This document shows, piece after piece, positions 27,209 to 36,644 of a stretch of DNA of 50,104 nucleotides. Source of the DNA: Methylobrevis pamukkalensis. Its GTDB lineage: Bacteria; Pseudomonadota; Alphaproteobacteria; Rhizobiales; Pleomorphomonadaceae. Positions within the stretch are counted from its first letter, which is position 1. Every line of letters begins with the position of its first letter. Under the pieces are notes generated by a model, which was not told where the DNA came from, searched no databases, and worked only from the letters and a program-made list of their open reading frames with translations. A program made the translations under genes and the position numbers. The DNA lies in NCBI RefSeq assembly GCF_001720135.1, contig NZ_MCRJ01000014.1:1-50104 (forward strand). The letters are read 5' to 3'.

Positions 27209-28543
27209 TCACTCGGCGGCGTTCGTTGCGGCAACCGCGGCGGCGGGGTGGGCCGGCCGCGGCAGGCCGAGGTGATCGCGCAGGGTCGTCCCCTCGTATT
27301 CGGTGCGGAACAGGCCGCGCTTCTGCAGCACCGGCACCACATGGTCGACGAAGTCGTCGAGCGCGCCCGGGAACCACGGCGGCATGACGTTGAAGCCGTC
27401 GGCCGCGCCGGCCACGAACCACTCTTCGAGGCCGTCGGCGATCTGCTCCGGCGTGCCCAGCAGCAGGCGGTGGCCCATGGCGGCGGAGGTGAAGTCGCGC
27501 AGTTCGCGCAGCGTGAGCCCGTCGCGGGCGGCCAGCGCCGCAAGCGTGACCGCATGGCCCTGCATCATGCCGGAGGGCGGAAGCTGCGGCATGGGGGCAT
27601 CAAGGTCGAAGGCCGACAGGTCGTGGCCCATGCGTTCGGACAGGACCCGCAGCGACGTCGCCGCATCGGCGCGGGCGCCGAGTTCGGCGAGTTTCGCCCG
27701 GGCATCCTTCTCGCTTTCGCCGACGATCGGGCAGACGCCCGGCATGATCTTGAGATGGTCGACGTTGCGGCCGAACTTGCGCACCCGTCCGCGCAGGTCG
27801 TCGGCAAAGGCCTTGGCCGTGTCGAGGTCCTGCAGCACGGCAAAGACGATCTCGGCGACGGAGGCGGCCAGATCGCGGCCGGTGTCGGAGGCGCCCGCCT
27901 GGATGAACACCGGATAGCCCTGGGGCGGGCGGCTGATGTTGAGCGGTCCCTTCACGTTGAAGTGGGCGCCGTGGTGGTCGAGGACATGCATCTTCGCGGC
28001 ATCGACATAGACGCCGCTGTCCTTGTCCATGACGACGGCGTCGTCCTCCCAGCTGTTCCACAGGCCTTTGGCGACCTCGACGAACTCCGCCGCGATCCGG
28101 TAGCGCTCGGAATGCTCCGGATGCTCCTTCAGGCTGAAGTTGGCGGCCGCGGCCGGAAAGGCGCCGGCGACGATGTTCCACGCCGCCCGGCCGCCGCTCA
28201 GGTGATCGAGCGAGGCAAACAGGCGGGCGAGATTGTAGGGCTCCGAATAGGTGGTCGACGCGGTGGCGGCCAGACCGATCCGGCTGGTGACCGTGGAGAG
28301 CACCGACAGCAGCGTCAGCGGCTCGAGGCGGACCACCATCGAGGGATGCATGGTCGGCGAGGTGTTCAGCGCGTCGGCCAGAAAGAACAGATCGAACTTG
28401 CCGCGCTCGGCCGTCATCGCGATGTGCTTGAGCAGCTCGAGATTCTCGGACCCGGCCTGGGCACCGGGAAGCCGCCAGCCGGCCACGTGATGACCGGAGG
28501 CCAGCGCGAAGGCGCCGAGGTGCATCATCTTTGTCGATGCCAT
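27209..28543 (-). CDS. FMN-dependent luciferase-like monooxygenase, NtaA/SnaA/DszA family
   Basis: A 444-residue LLM-class oxygenase that uses reduced FMN and O2 to cleave C-N or C-S bonds or hydroxylate its substrate. Family marks: MMHLGAFALASGHHVAGWR at the start, AERGKFDLFFLADAL, EPLTLLSVLSTVTSRIGLAATASTTYSEPYNLAR (in parts), DHLSGGRAAWNIVAG, EHSERYRIAAEFVEV and QAGASDTGRDLAA. Characterised relatives include nitrilotriacetate (NtaA), EDTA (EmoA) and dibenzothiophene sulfone (DszA) monooxygenases. It needs a reductase, supplied by the gene 43 bases upstream. The substrate is unknown. Start at ATG 28543. Confidence 0.9.
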   Translation of the reverse strand: MASTKMMHLGAFALASGHHVAGWRLPGAQAGSENLELLKHIAMTAERGKFDLFFLADALNTSPTMHPSMVVRLEPLTLLSVLSTVTSRIGLAATASTTYSEPYNLARLFASLDHLSGGRAAWNIVAGAFPAAAANFSLKEHPEHSERYRIAAEFVEVAKGLWNSWEDDAVVMDKDSGVYVDAAKMHVLDHHGAHFNVKGPLNISRPPQGYPVFIQAGASDTGRDLAASVAEIVFAVLQDLDTAKAFADDLRGRVRKFGRNVDHLKIMPGVCPIVGESEKDARAKLAELGARADAATSLRVLSERMGHDLSAFDLDAPMPQLPPSGMMQGHAVTLAALAARDGLTLRELRDFTSAAMGHRLLLGTPEQIADGLEEWFVAGAADGFNVMPPWFPGALDDFVDHVVPVLQKRGLFRTEYEGTTLRDHLGLPRPAHPAAAVAATNAAE

Positions 28544-28586
28544 GACTTGATCCTTGTGATGAGTGTCGGGGCGACGGGCGCGGCGG

Positions 28587-29177
28587 TCAGCCCGCAGCGC
28601 GGCGTTCCGGGCGGGGATGGCCGAGCTGGTCGGCCGTGTCGGCGGCGAGCATCGACTGGCGGAAGTGGTGGATCGCTTCGTCGAGCGGCGCGACGGCCTC
28701 GGGCCGCAGCGTGAAGCCGCCGTCGTCCGTGGCGGCGATATGCGCCTCGGCGACGAAGAAGCTCTGGACGGCGTGGCGCACGCCCATCGACTGCAGGACC
28801 GGCCGGAGGCTGAAATCCAGGGCCAGCACATGGGCAAGGCTGCCGCCGGTGGCGATCGGCAGCACGGTCTTGCCGGCCAGCGCGAACTGCGGAAGCTGGT
28901 CGAGATAGAGCTTCAGCAGACCGGAAAAGGACGCCTTGTAGATCGGCGTCGCGACGATCACGCCGTCAGCGGCCATCACCTCCTCGTTGACCGCGGCAAG
29001 ACCGGCGTCGCGCGCCGGATACTCCAGCATGGCCGGGAGAGACAGGTCGCGCAGGGCGATGTTCCTGATCGTCACCGAGGGCGATGTCAGCCGGTCGAGG
29101 ACGAGGTCGGCGATGCCGGCGGTCTTGGAGGTGGCGGAGGCACTCGCGGAGAGAGCAACGACCCGGAAGTTGCGCAC
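28587..29177 (-). CDS. NAD(P)H-dependent FMN reductase (MsuE/SsuE-like)
   Basis: A 196-residue flavodoxin-fold reductase that would supply FMNH2 to the monooxygenase. Seen: RVVALSASASATSKTAGIADLV (start of the FMN-binding loop), VNEEVMAADGVIVATPIYKASFSGLLKLYLD (in parts: GVIVATPIYKASFSG), and VLPIATGGSLAHVLALDFSLRPVL. The last block is characteristic of MsuE/SsuE reductases. The start is GTG 29177, with AAGGA 6 bases upstream; no ATG is suitably placed. First gene of a three-gene unit (reductase, monooxygenase, dehydrogenase); a promoter with a perfect TTGACA lies about 75-105 bases upstream. Confidence 0.88.
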   Translation of the reverse strand: MRNFRVVALSASASATSKTAGIADLVLDRLTSPSVTIRNIALRDLSLPAMLEYPARDAGLAAVNEEVMAADGVIVATPIYKASFSGLLKLYLDQLPQFALAGKTVLPIATGGSLAHVLALDFSLRPVLQSMGVRHAVQSFFVAEAHIAATDDGGFTLRPEAVAPLDEAIHHFRQSMLAADTADQLGHPRPERRAAG

Positions 29178-29253
29178 GTGCTTGTCCTTCTGCGCTGATC
29201 GACGGAGGGGCGGCCTGTGTGGCGGCCTGCGCCGCATTCATCTGCCGAACGCA

Positions 29254-29283
29254 ATTCAGCCAGACTCAAATTTTAATGTCAAT
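29254..29283 (-). promoter_or_regulatory. Promoter of the reductase-monooxygenase operon
   Basis: On the minus strand: TTGACA (29282-29277), a 17-base spacer starting TTAAAA, and CTGAAT (29259-29254). The 13-mer ATTGACATTAAAA is repeated exactly in front of the ABC transporter (36151-36139), with similar AAATTT flanks, so it is probably both promoter and operator. Confidence 0.6.
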
Positions 29284-29537
29284 GAAATTTCTACGACCTT
29301 CTCTCGATGAAGTGCTGTGATTGCAATCTTATATATCTCATAATGATAGCTATTTCTACTCAAGACACGCTGCGATGTCTGCAATGATTTTAGTATGGAT
29401 TAATTCATCGACAGCATGAAGCCCGCGCGCGGCGACTGTGCCGGAGGGGCACGGGCACCTCCGGGCGGCGTTCTGGGCATGCGGGCGTGCCCTGCCCTGC
29501 GCGGTCGCGGTGGCGGCACAGGCCGGCGGCTTGCGGG
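29284..29537. other. AT-rich intergenic region upstream of the reductase promoter
   Basis: The segment 29320-29400 is markedly AT-rich for this genome, with motifs such as TTATATATCTCATAATGATA. No gene is seen. It is a likely place for regulator binding between the XRE-cupin gene and the reductase promoter. Confidence 0.4.
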
Positions 29538-30131
29538 TCAGGCGTAGGTGGGGCCGAGGTCGTCGCGCTGGAGATTGAACCACAGCGCCCGGGCGGTCTT
29601 CGGCTTGTAGTTCCAGATCTTGTGCAGCCGGGTGGAATCGAGCGAGATCAGGTCGTTCTTGCCGACCACATAGGCCACCCGGTCGATCTCGACGGTCAGT
29701 TCGCCCTCGATCACGAAGCCGTATTCGTAGCCGGTGTGCCGCACCCCATTCGGCGAATTGCCGATGTCCGGAGCATATTCGTTGAGGGTGATGTCGACCT
29801 TGCGCAGCCGGTCTTCCTTCAGCACCCAGCGGCGCACGCCGTCGTCGGTCTTGATGACCGGCTGATCCTTGAGCCGGGACAACGGCTCGTCCTCGCCGCT
29901 GCCCCGTCCCGCGATCAGGTCGGTCAGCGAGATGCCGAGGCCATGGGCCATGGCGGCAAGGGTCGTGAGCGACGGCGACACGAGACCCCGCTCGACGAGG
30001 CTCAGCATCGCCGTGCTGATGCCGGCGATCTCGGCGATGTCCTGCTGGCGGTAGCCGCGCTGGACGCGCAGCTTGCGGAGACGCTGGCCGACCACGAGCA
30101 GCGTTCTGGCCGCATCGTCCGAGGCCGACAT
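29538..30131 (-). CDS. XRE-cupin transcriptional regulator
   Basis: A 197-residue regulator with an N-terminal helix-turn-helix (GQRLRKLRVQRGYRQQDIAEIAGISTAMLSLVERG in parts: QQDIAEIAGISTAMLSLVE) and a C-terminal cupin (NEYAPDIG, TGYEYGFVIEGELTVEID, DLISLDSTRLHKIWN). In this family the cupin senses a small ligand; E. coli SutR, of the same build, governs sulfur-use genes, others control amino-acid or polyamine use. The start is taken at ATG 30131 (MSASDDAAR); in-frame starts at 30218 and 30278 are possible. Placed between the transporter and the monooxygenase operon, it probably controls both through the shared promoter element. Confidence 0.85.
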   Translation of the reverse strand: MSASDDAARTLLVVGQRLRKLRVQRGYRQQDIAEIAGISTAMLSLVERGLVSPSLTTLAAMAHGLGISLTDLIAGRGSGEDEPLSRLKDQPVIKTDDGVRRWVLKEDRLRKVDITLNEYAPDIGNSPNGVRHTGYEYGFVIEGELTVEIDRVAYVVGKNDLISLDSTRLHKIWNYKPKTARALWFNLQRDDLGPTYA

Positions 30132-30328
30132 GCGCGACGGCAATGCCGGTTCCTTGTCGGTCTTTCCTGCCACGCACCGTCTCCCACCGCTGAACGCCAG
30201 GCGTTCGCCCGGTTTCATTATCGACACATCCCGGGAACTTGCCAGCGTGGAGAGGTCCGAAATGGATGGAATTTTCAACCCTGCTGAAATGCGAGACGTC
30301 CCTGCGTCCGTGATCCGGCCCCATGGCG

Positions 30329-32232
30329 TCAGTCCATCCGCACCAGATGGCCCGGCGACACCTCGGCATAGGTCCGCTGCGGCGGCACATAGCCGACGGG
30401 GCGGACCGGACTTTTCAGCTCCGAGGCCGGCGGCGGCGCGGCATCGGTCCGCCGCGCCGGGTCCGGTATCGGCACCGCCGCAAGCAGCTTCTTCGTGTAG
30501 TCGTGGCGCGGATCGCCGAACACGGCCGCTCTTGGTCCGATCTCGACGATCTCGCCGAGATACATGACCGCCACCCGGTGGCTGACCCGCTCCACCACCG
30601 ACATGTCGTGGGAGATAAACAGGAAGGCGACGCCGAGCTGCTGCTGCAGGTCCATCAGCAGGTTGCAGACCTGCGCCTTGATCGAGACGTCGAGGGCGGA
30701 CACGGCCTCGTCGGCGATGATCACCTTCGGATCGAGCATCAAGGCCCGGGCGATCGAGATGCGCTGGCGCTGGCCGCCGGAAAACTCGTGCGGCAGGCGG
30801 CCCAGCGCATCGACCGGCATGCGACCCGCTCCAGCAGGTCCGCCGCCTTGTCCAGCGCCGCCGCCTTGCTGCCGAGTCCCTGCTCGACGAAGGGCTGGGT
30901 CAGGGTCGCCCGGATGCGCTTGCGCGGGTTGAGGCTCGCATAGGGGTCCTGGAAGATCATCTGGATGCTGCGCCGCATCCGGCGCAGATCCGTGACATTG
31001 AGGCCGAGAGCGTCGTAGCCGTCGACATTCACGTAGCCCTCGACCGAGACCCGGCCGCGCCTCGCCTCGGTGAGCCGGATGATGCTGCGCCCGGTCGTCG
31101 ACTTGCCGCAGCCCGATTCCCCCACCAGCGACAGGATCTCGCCGCGCCGCAGGTCGAAGCTGACATTCTCCACCGCATGGACCGCGCCGGTCTTGCGCCC
31201 GAAGAGGCCGCTGCGGATGTCGAAGCGGGTGGTGAGGTTGCGCACCTCCAGCACCGGCGTCGTGCCGTGCGCCACCGTGTCCGTCATCGGCGCGACGGGA
31301 CGCGGCGCGCCGGTTGCCACATCGGTGATCTCGAAGCGAGCCGGCAGGGACCGGCCCTGCATCGAGCCGAGCCGTGGGATCGCCGACAGAAGCGCCCGCG
31401 TGTAGGGATGGCGGCTCGCGGCGAAGATCGCCGCGGTCCGGTCCCACTCCACCGCCTCGCCGCGATACATCACCAGCGTCCGGTCGGCGATCTCGGCCAC
31501 CACGCCCATGTCGTGGGTGACGAACAGGACCGACATGCCCTCCTCGCGCTGCAGCGTGCGGATCAGGTCGAGGATCTGCCCCTGGATCGTCACGTCGAGC
31601 GCGGTCGTCGGCTCGTCGGCGATCAGCAGCTTCGGCCGGGTCGCGATCGCCATGGCGATCATCGCGCGCTGGCGCATGCCGCCGGAGAACTGGTGGGGAT
31701 AGTCGCCGGCCCGGGCCTTCGCATTGGGAATGCGGACCTTTTCGAGCAGTTCCACCGCCTGGCGAAGCGCCGCGCCGCGCGACAGGCCGCGGTGGCGCAC
31801 GAGGGTCTCGGCGATCTGGTCCCCGATCGTGAAGATCGGGTTGAGGCTCGTCATCGGGTCCTGGAAGATCATCGCGATGTCGTTGCCGCGCACGCGGCGC
31901 ATCTCGCGCTCCGAGAGCGCGCCGAGATCGACGTCGCCGAGACGGATCCGGCCGGCGATCCGCGACGAGGCCGCGGGCAGCAGCCGCATGATCGACAGCG
32001 ACGTGACGCTCTTGCCGGAGCCGGATTCGCCGACGATCGCAACCGTCTCGCCGGCGCCGACGTCGAAGCTCACGTCACGGACGATCGGCTTCCACCCGTC
32101 GTCGACCCTGAACGCGGTGCAGAGATGCTCCACCGACAGCACGGGGGCAGCCATGCCGGGCGCAGGCACGGCCGGGGAAGCGGAAACGGGGGTGGCGACC
32201 ATCTGGTTCATCATTTCTCGTTTCTGGCTCAT
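30329..32232 (-). CDS. Fused double ATPase of a peptide/opine-type ABC importer (one frame break)
   Basis: Two complete ABC domains in one 634-residue chain, the build of GsiA (glutathione importer ATPase). Domain 1: Walker A GESGSGKS, signature [14 protein letters not shown], Walker [13 protein letters not shown]. Domain 2: Walker A GESGCGKS, signature [15 protein letters not shown], Walker [13 protein letters not shown] (Glu then Ala where Glu-Pro is usual). The oligopeptide-type C-terminal cysteine/Pro extension ([27 protein letters not shown]) follows each. The frame breaks near 30822; one base (GTCGCATG to GTCGGCATG) restores [22 protein letters not shown] (in parts). Last gene of the transporter operon; it energises both permeases. 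Confidence 0.92.
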
Positions 32233-32271
32233 CCCGGTCTCGCTCCGGCAAGCCTCACGACGGACGGGCGG

Positions 32272-33149
32272 TCAGGTGTCGCGGGTCGGCGCGAGCGCGT
32301 CGCGCAGCCCGTCGCCGAACAGGTTGACCCCGAGGATCAGGAGGAAGAGGGCAAGACCCGGAAACAGGATCAGCCACGAGGTGAAGAAGATGTTCTCCTT
32401 GCCCTCCGCCATCATCAGCCCCCAGGAAGCGTCGGCGGCTGGACGCCGAGGCCGAGGAAGGACAGGGAGGATTCGACCATGATCGCGCTCGCCATCTCGA
32501 CGGTGGCGACCACCACGACCATCGGCATCAGGTTCGGCAGGAGGTCGGAGACGATGATCTTCGCCGTCGGCATGCCCATCGAGCGGGCGGCCATGATGTA
32601 GTCCTGCGACACGATCTGCCGGGTGACGCTGCGCGAGACGATCGCGAACTGGTCCCACAAGAGCAGGCCGAGCACGGTCATGATCGTCTGGAACGAGTTG
32701 CCGACCAGCGCGACGATGGCGAGTGCCACGATCACCGCCGGCATGGCAAGACGCACGGTGACGAGATAGGTGACCAACGTGTCGACCCGGCCGCCGAAAT
32801 AGCCGGCCAGCACGCCGAGCGTGACGCCGATGCTGCCGGAGATCAGGATCGTCACCAGCCCGATGCTGAGGCTGACCCGCGCGCCGTAGATCAGCCGGCT
32901 CAGGTAATCGCGCCCGAGGTGATCGGTGCCGAGCAGATGGGCGGGATTGCCGCCTTCCACCCATGCCGGCGGCAGCAGGCGGCTGACGAGGCTCTGGTCA
33001 TAGGGGCTGTAGGGTGCAAGCAAGGGCGCGGCGAGTGCCATGACCAGCACCAGCCCGACGATCGTCCCGCCCACGGCCAGCGGCCAGTTGACGGTGCGCC
33101 GGCGGGCCGGCCGCGGCGCGATCCGGGTGAGGTCGTTCGCAAGAGCCAT
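32272..33149 (-). CDS. ABC importer permease, DppC/GsiD type (one frame break)
   Basis: A 292-residue inner-membrane permease. The N-terminal part (NWPLAVGGTIVGLVLVMALAAPLLAPYSPYDQ in parts: MALAAPLLAPYSPYDQ) and HLLGTDHLGRDYLSRLIYGARVSL (in parts: GTDHLGRDYLSRLIYGAR) are signatures of DppC/OppC proteins. The EAA loop reads MAARSMGMPTAKIIVSDLLPN. The frame breaks near 32430; one base (ACGCTTCC to ACGGCTTCC) gives QPPTASWGLMMAEGKEN and a normal C-terminus ending LFGDGLRDAL. It starts 2 bases from the end of the other permease and is followed by the ATPase. Confidence 0.9.
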
Positions 33150-33151
33150 TC

Positions 33152-34068
33152 TCAGTCCGTCCGGGTGCGAGGATCGAGGGCCGCGTTGAGCAGGTCGGCA
33201 AGCAGCGTGAGGAGGACGTAGGAGATCGACACCACCACGAGGATCGCCTGCACCACCGGAAAGTCGGTGCGGATGATCGATTCCCAGGCGAGATAGCCGA
33301 TGCCCTGGATCGCGAAGATCGATTCCACGACCACCGAGCCGCCGATCAGCATGCCGAGCTGGACGGCCGCGACCGTGACCACCGGCACCAGCGCGTTGCG
33401 CAGCGCATGCTTGAAGATCACCTTGGCGGGCGACAGGCCCTTGGCCCGGGCGGTGCGGATGTAGTCGGTCGCCAGCACCTCGATCATGCCGGCGCGCGTC
33501 AGCCGCAGGATTGCCGGCTGCACGGCGAAGGCGAGCGCGATCGAGGGCATGATGAAATTTGCGAGCGAGTCGCTGCCGGAGATCGGCAGCCAGCGCAGCG
33601 ACAGGCCGAAGGTCGAGATCATCAGCAGCGCGATCCAGAAGCTCGGCATCGACTGGCCCATGGCCGAGAACACCAGGGCGGCGCGGTCGATCAGCGAGTT
33701 GCGGTAGACGGCCGCGAGCACGCCGAAGGGCACGGCGACGATCACCGCCAGCGCCAGCGCCAGCCCCCCGAGCATCACCGTCGTCGGCAGGCGCGAGAGG
33801 ATGAGGTTGCGGCCGGCTGCTTGAAGTAGAAGGACTGGCCGAGATCGCCGGCGAGGAAATTGCCGAGCCAGTCGACATACTGGACCACCAGCGGCCGATC
33901 GAGCCCGTAGGCGGCCTCGATCGCCTTCACCTGCTCCAGCGTCGCGTTCTGCCCGGCAAGGGCGCGGCCGAGATCACCGGACAGGCGCAGCAGGAAGAAG
34001 CCGATCGCCGAGACCGTCAGGGCGACCAGCACGGCGAGCAGGAGACGCCTGAGGGTGTAGCTGAGCAT
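33152..34068 (-). CDS. ABC importer permease, DppB/GsiC type (one frame break)
   Basis: A 305-residue permease beginning MLSYTLRRLLLAVLVALTVS, with the DppB hallmark LSGDLGRALAGQNAT, LDRPLVVQYVDWLGNFLAGDLGQSF (in parts: QYVDWLGNFLAGDLGQSF) and the EAA loop YIRTARAKGLSPAKVIFKHALRN (in parts: ARAKGLSPAKVIFKHALRN). The frame breaks near 33810; one base (GCCGCAAC to GCCGGCAAC) gives KQPAGNLILSRLPTTVMLGG. Start at 34068, after the binding-protein gene. It forms the membrane channel together with the DppC-type partner. Confidence 0.9.
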
Positions 34069-34222
34069 CGGATCCTCGCAAAGGTTCGTGTCGCCGGAAG
34101 CGCTGTCAGGGGCCCGCCAAGATCCGGGCAACCCCCGATTTGTCCGGCCTCGCGGGACGGGCGGACGGAGAAGTGGCGGCTGCCGCGGGGACCCGGTGCG
34201 GCAGCCGCCGATCACGCCGAAC

Positions 34223-35749
34223 TCAGTTCCACTGTGCGGTGTAGAACCTGACGATACCGTCCGTGCTCGGCGCAAAGGTCAGCTGGTCGGACATCGCGAA
34301 GCTGTCCGTCACGATGTAGAGCGGCACCCAGTAGGCACCCTCCGCCAGCAGCGCGAGGGCCTTGCCATAGGCCTCGTCGCGGGCCTCCTGCGTTGCCCCG
34401 GCATTGCCTTCGCGAACGAGATCCTTGATCCGCTCGTCCGTGGTGATGCTGTCGGGCGCCAGATAGTGGCTGGAGAGGTGGTTGCCGGCGTCCATCAGGC
34501 CATGGCCGGCCCAGGTCTGGTGCGCGATCGGCAGGCGCCCCTGCTTCCAGTTCTCGTCCAGCGAGGAATACTGCATGTAGTTGAGGTTGGCGCGGATGCC
34601 GACCTTCTGGAGATCGCCGATCAGCGCTTCCGTCACGTGGCGGTCGCGGTAGGCGAAGATGTCGAGGTCGAAGCCTTCGGCGTAGCCCGCCTCGGCCAGA
34701 AGCTTGCGCGCCGCCTCGACGTCATAGGGATAGTCGAACACCTTGTCGATGCAGCCGGTCATCACCGGCTGGCAGAAGGTGTCGAGCCGCACCGAGACGC
34801 CGCGCACGAGGTGGTTGACCAGCGAGTCCCGGTCGATCGCGTGGGCGATCGCCTGCCGCACCTTCGGATCCTTGACCGGGCTGTTTTCCGGCGGATTGAC
34901 CGGATTGAACATCAGATAGGCGATGCGGGTGCCGAGCACCTGCTCGATCCTGATGCCCGGAAGGCTCTTCATCTTCTCCGCCTGGTCGGCGGTGAGCTGG
35001 TAGATCCAGTCGATCTTGCCGGTCATCAGCTCGGCGATCCGGGTATTGGCGTCCTGCACCGAGCGAATCACGACCTTGCCGACCGCGGGCTTGCCCTTCG
35101 GGCTGCCCTCGAAATAGTCCTCGTTACGCACGAGGGTGATGCTCGATCCGGCCTCGGCACTCTCGACCTTGTAGGGACCGCTGCAGATCGGCTGGCGCGA
35201 GAAGCCCTCGGTGCCGACCTTGCCGTGGTAATGCTCCGGATAGATCGGCACGCCGGCGGCGAGCTGGTCGAGCACGGCCTTGTTGTCGTCCTTGGTGGTG
35301 ATGCGGATCCTGTCCGGACCCAGCTTCTCCACGCCGGCGATCCAGTCGACCATGTACTGGCCGGACACGCCGGTGGCCGGATCGGACGCCCATTTCAGCG
35401 TGTAGACCACGTCGTCCGCGTCGAAGCTCTCGCCGTCGTGGAACTTCACGTCGCTGCGCAGGGTCATGTCGAGTTGCTTGGGCGCGCTCCACTCCCAGGC
35501 CGAGGCCAGCAGCGGCTTGATCTCCTGCGTCGCCGGATCGCGGAACACCAGCGCGTCGCAGACGCTCTGCGCCACGCTGTAGCCCTCGTCGATGCTGAGG
35601 AAATAGAAGTCGAGCGTGGGAATGCTCGCTTCCCAGGCGATGTTGAGCGTGTCGTCGTCCTTGCCGGCGGCGGCCGGCGAGGCCACGGCCGTGGTCATCG
35701 CCGCGGCCAGAAGAAGGCACGTCCACTTGGACAGTACTGAGGAAGTCAT
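34223..35749 (-). CDS. Periplasmic substrate-binding protein, SBP_bac_5 (peptide/opine/chelator type)
   Basis: A 508-residue solute-binding protein with a signal peptide (MTSSVLSKWTCLLLAAAMTT..., cleavage near SPAAAG). Family blocks: TLNIAWEASIPTLDFYF, LLASAWEWSAPKQLDMTLRSDVKFHDGESFDADDVVYTLKW (in parts: FHDGESFDADDVVYTLKW), CSGPYKVESAEAGSSITLVRNEDYF (in parts: GPYKVESAEAG), VRQAIAHAIDRDSLV. SBP_bac_5 proteins bind di/oligopeptides, glutathione, nickel, opines or, in EppA, metal-EDTA. The ligand cannot be read from sequence. First gene of the transporter operon, with AGGA 8 bases before the ATG and a promoter about 370 bases upstream. Confidence 0.92.
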   Translation of the reverse strand: MTSSVLSKWTCLLLAAAMTTAVASPAAAGKDDDTLNIAWEASIPTLDFYFLSIDEGYSVAQSVCDALVFRDPATQEIKPLLASAWEWSAPKQLDMTLRSDVKFHDGESFDADDVVYTLKWASDPATGVSGQYMVDWIAGVEKLGPDRIRITTKDDNKAVLDQLAAGVPIYPEHYHGKVGTEGFSRQPICSGPYKVESAEAGSSITLVRNEDYFEGSPKGKPAVGKVVIRSVQDANTRIAELMTGKIDWIYQLTADQAEKMKSLPGIRIEQVLGTRIAYLMFNPVNPPENSPVKDPKVRQAIAHAIDRDSLVNHLVRGVSVRLDTFCQPVMTGCIDKVFDYPYDVEAARKLLAEAGYAEGFDLDIFAYRDRHVTEALIGDLQKVGIRANLNYMQYSSLDENWKQGRLPIAHQTWAGHGLMDAGNHLSSHYLAPDSITTDERIKDLVREGNAGATQEARDEAYGKALALLAEGAYWVPLYIVTDSFAMSDQLTFAPSTDGIVRFYTAQWN

Positions 35750-36644
35750 GATCCCGTCCTGTTCGATGAGGGTTCGAAAAGCCTGCGTTCCACCGCCGGA
35801 TGCCGCATCCGCAAGGACCAGCCACGCCGGCAGCCTCCAAATCCCGATCCGGCCACCCGACTGGGCGAGGCATCGGCCGGGTCATCCCGCAAGCCGCGGA
35901 CCTCCGTCGTGCGAGCAGAACCCGCACCCATGCAAGACGAGCCTTGGAACACTGGGGTCGAGGCACAGATATCCGTGCCCAGACCAGGGGTCTTTGCTGT
36001 ATCTCTCTCACATTTCCGGGCTTGCTTTGACAATTTCGACGACATGTACAGGCCATGTTCGTCTTGTCCGAGCCTGAGGACGATGACACATCATCGCCCC
36101 GCGCTTCTTCTGTATGGATGAATGTTTGCCGAGACGCGTTTTAATGTCAATAAAAAATTTTCACTGTCGCACACTTTGCGGGCCGCCCAGATCCTGGGCA
36201 GAACCGCACGATCAATAGGCATGCACCGCAGCATTCCCTATTCCGACGCCACATGGGCGCTGCAGATTGCATTTCCTGCCTCGGAATCCTGTCGTGAGAT
36301 TTGAGCCTGCATAAAATATCGGCCTCAGGCAGATGCGGCCGGAACGTCACGCGCACAGGTGGATCGCGCGGCAGCAATACGACACGCGGCATCTGCAATG
36401 CGGGGATCATCGGGCGGCGCACGATCGGAGCACACGGGGAAGCCACGGGTGGCGGGACCGTCGAAGGCTGCGGTCGCCGCCACGCTGCCGACGCTGAACC
36501 GGCACAAGGAGCACATCCTCGGCCTCGTTGCCTCGCAGTGACCGCTGCGGGGTCCGGACCGGACTGATCCCTGACCGATGCGAACGGGGCGACCGAAGCT
36601 GCCCCGCCTGCATTGCCGCCGATCAGCCGTGAGGTGTGCCGGAC
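35750..36644. other. 895-bp region without a convincing gene
   Basis: Lies between the transporter and the dehydrogenase fusion gene. Short frames occur on both strands but none has a ribosome site plus recognisable motifs. Seen: the transporter promoter (36122-36151), a hairpin GCCCAG/CTGGGC (36185-36190 with 36194-36199), and within the presumed leader an imperfect palindrome around GGCACAGATATCCGTGCC (35965-35982). The stretch 36460-36541 on the plus strand (GPSKAAVAATLPTLNRHKE) has protein-like composition but no start; it may be a remnant. Confidence 0.45.
36122..36151 (-). promoter_or_regulatory. Promoter of the ABC importer operon
   Basis: On the minus strand: TTGACA (36150-36145), a 17-base spacer starting TTAAAA, then AAACAT (36127-36122). 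The 13-mer ATTGACATTAAAA equals that at 29283-29271. The predicted mRNA would have a leader of about 365 bases before the binding-protein gene. Confidence 0.55.

Noticed and set aside
35746-36045. Minus-strand frame of 99 codons running into the binding-protein start
   Set aside because: No ribosome site, unusual composition and no recognisable domain; treated as leader.
36301-36567. Small plus-strand genes in the 35750-36644 gap
   Set aside because: Several overlapping short frames, none with a ribosome site or family resemblance; at most a remnant.
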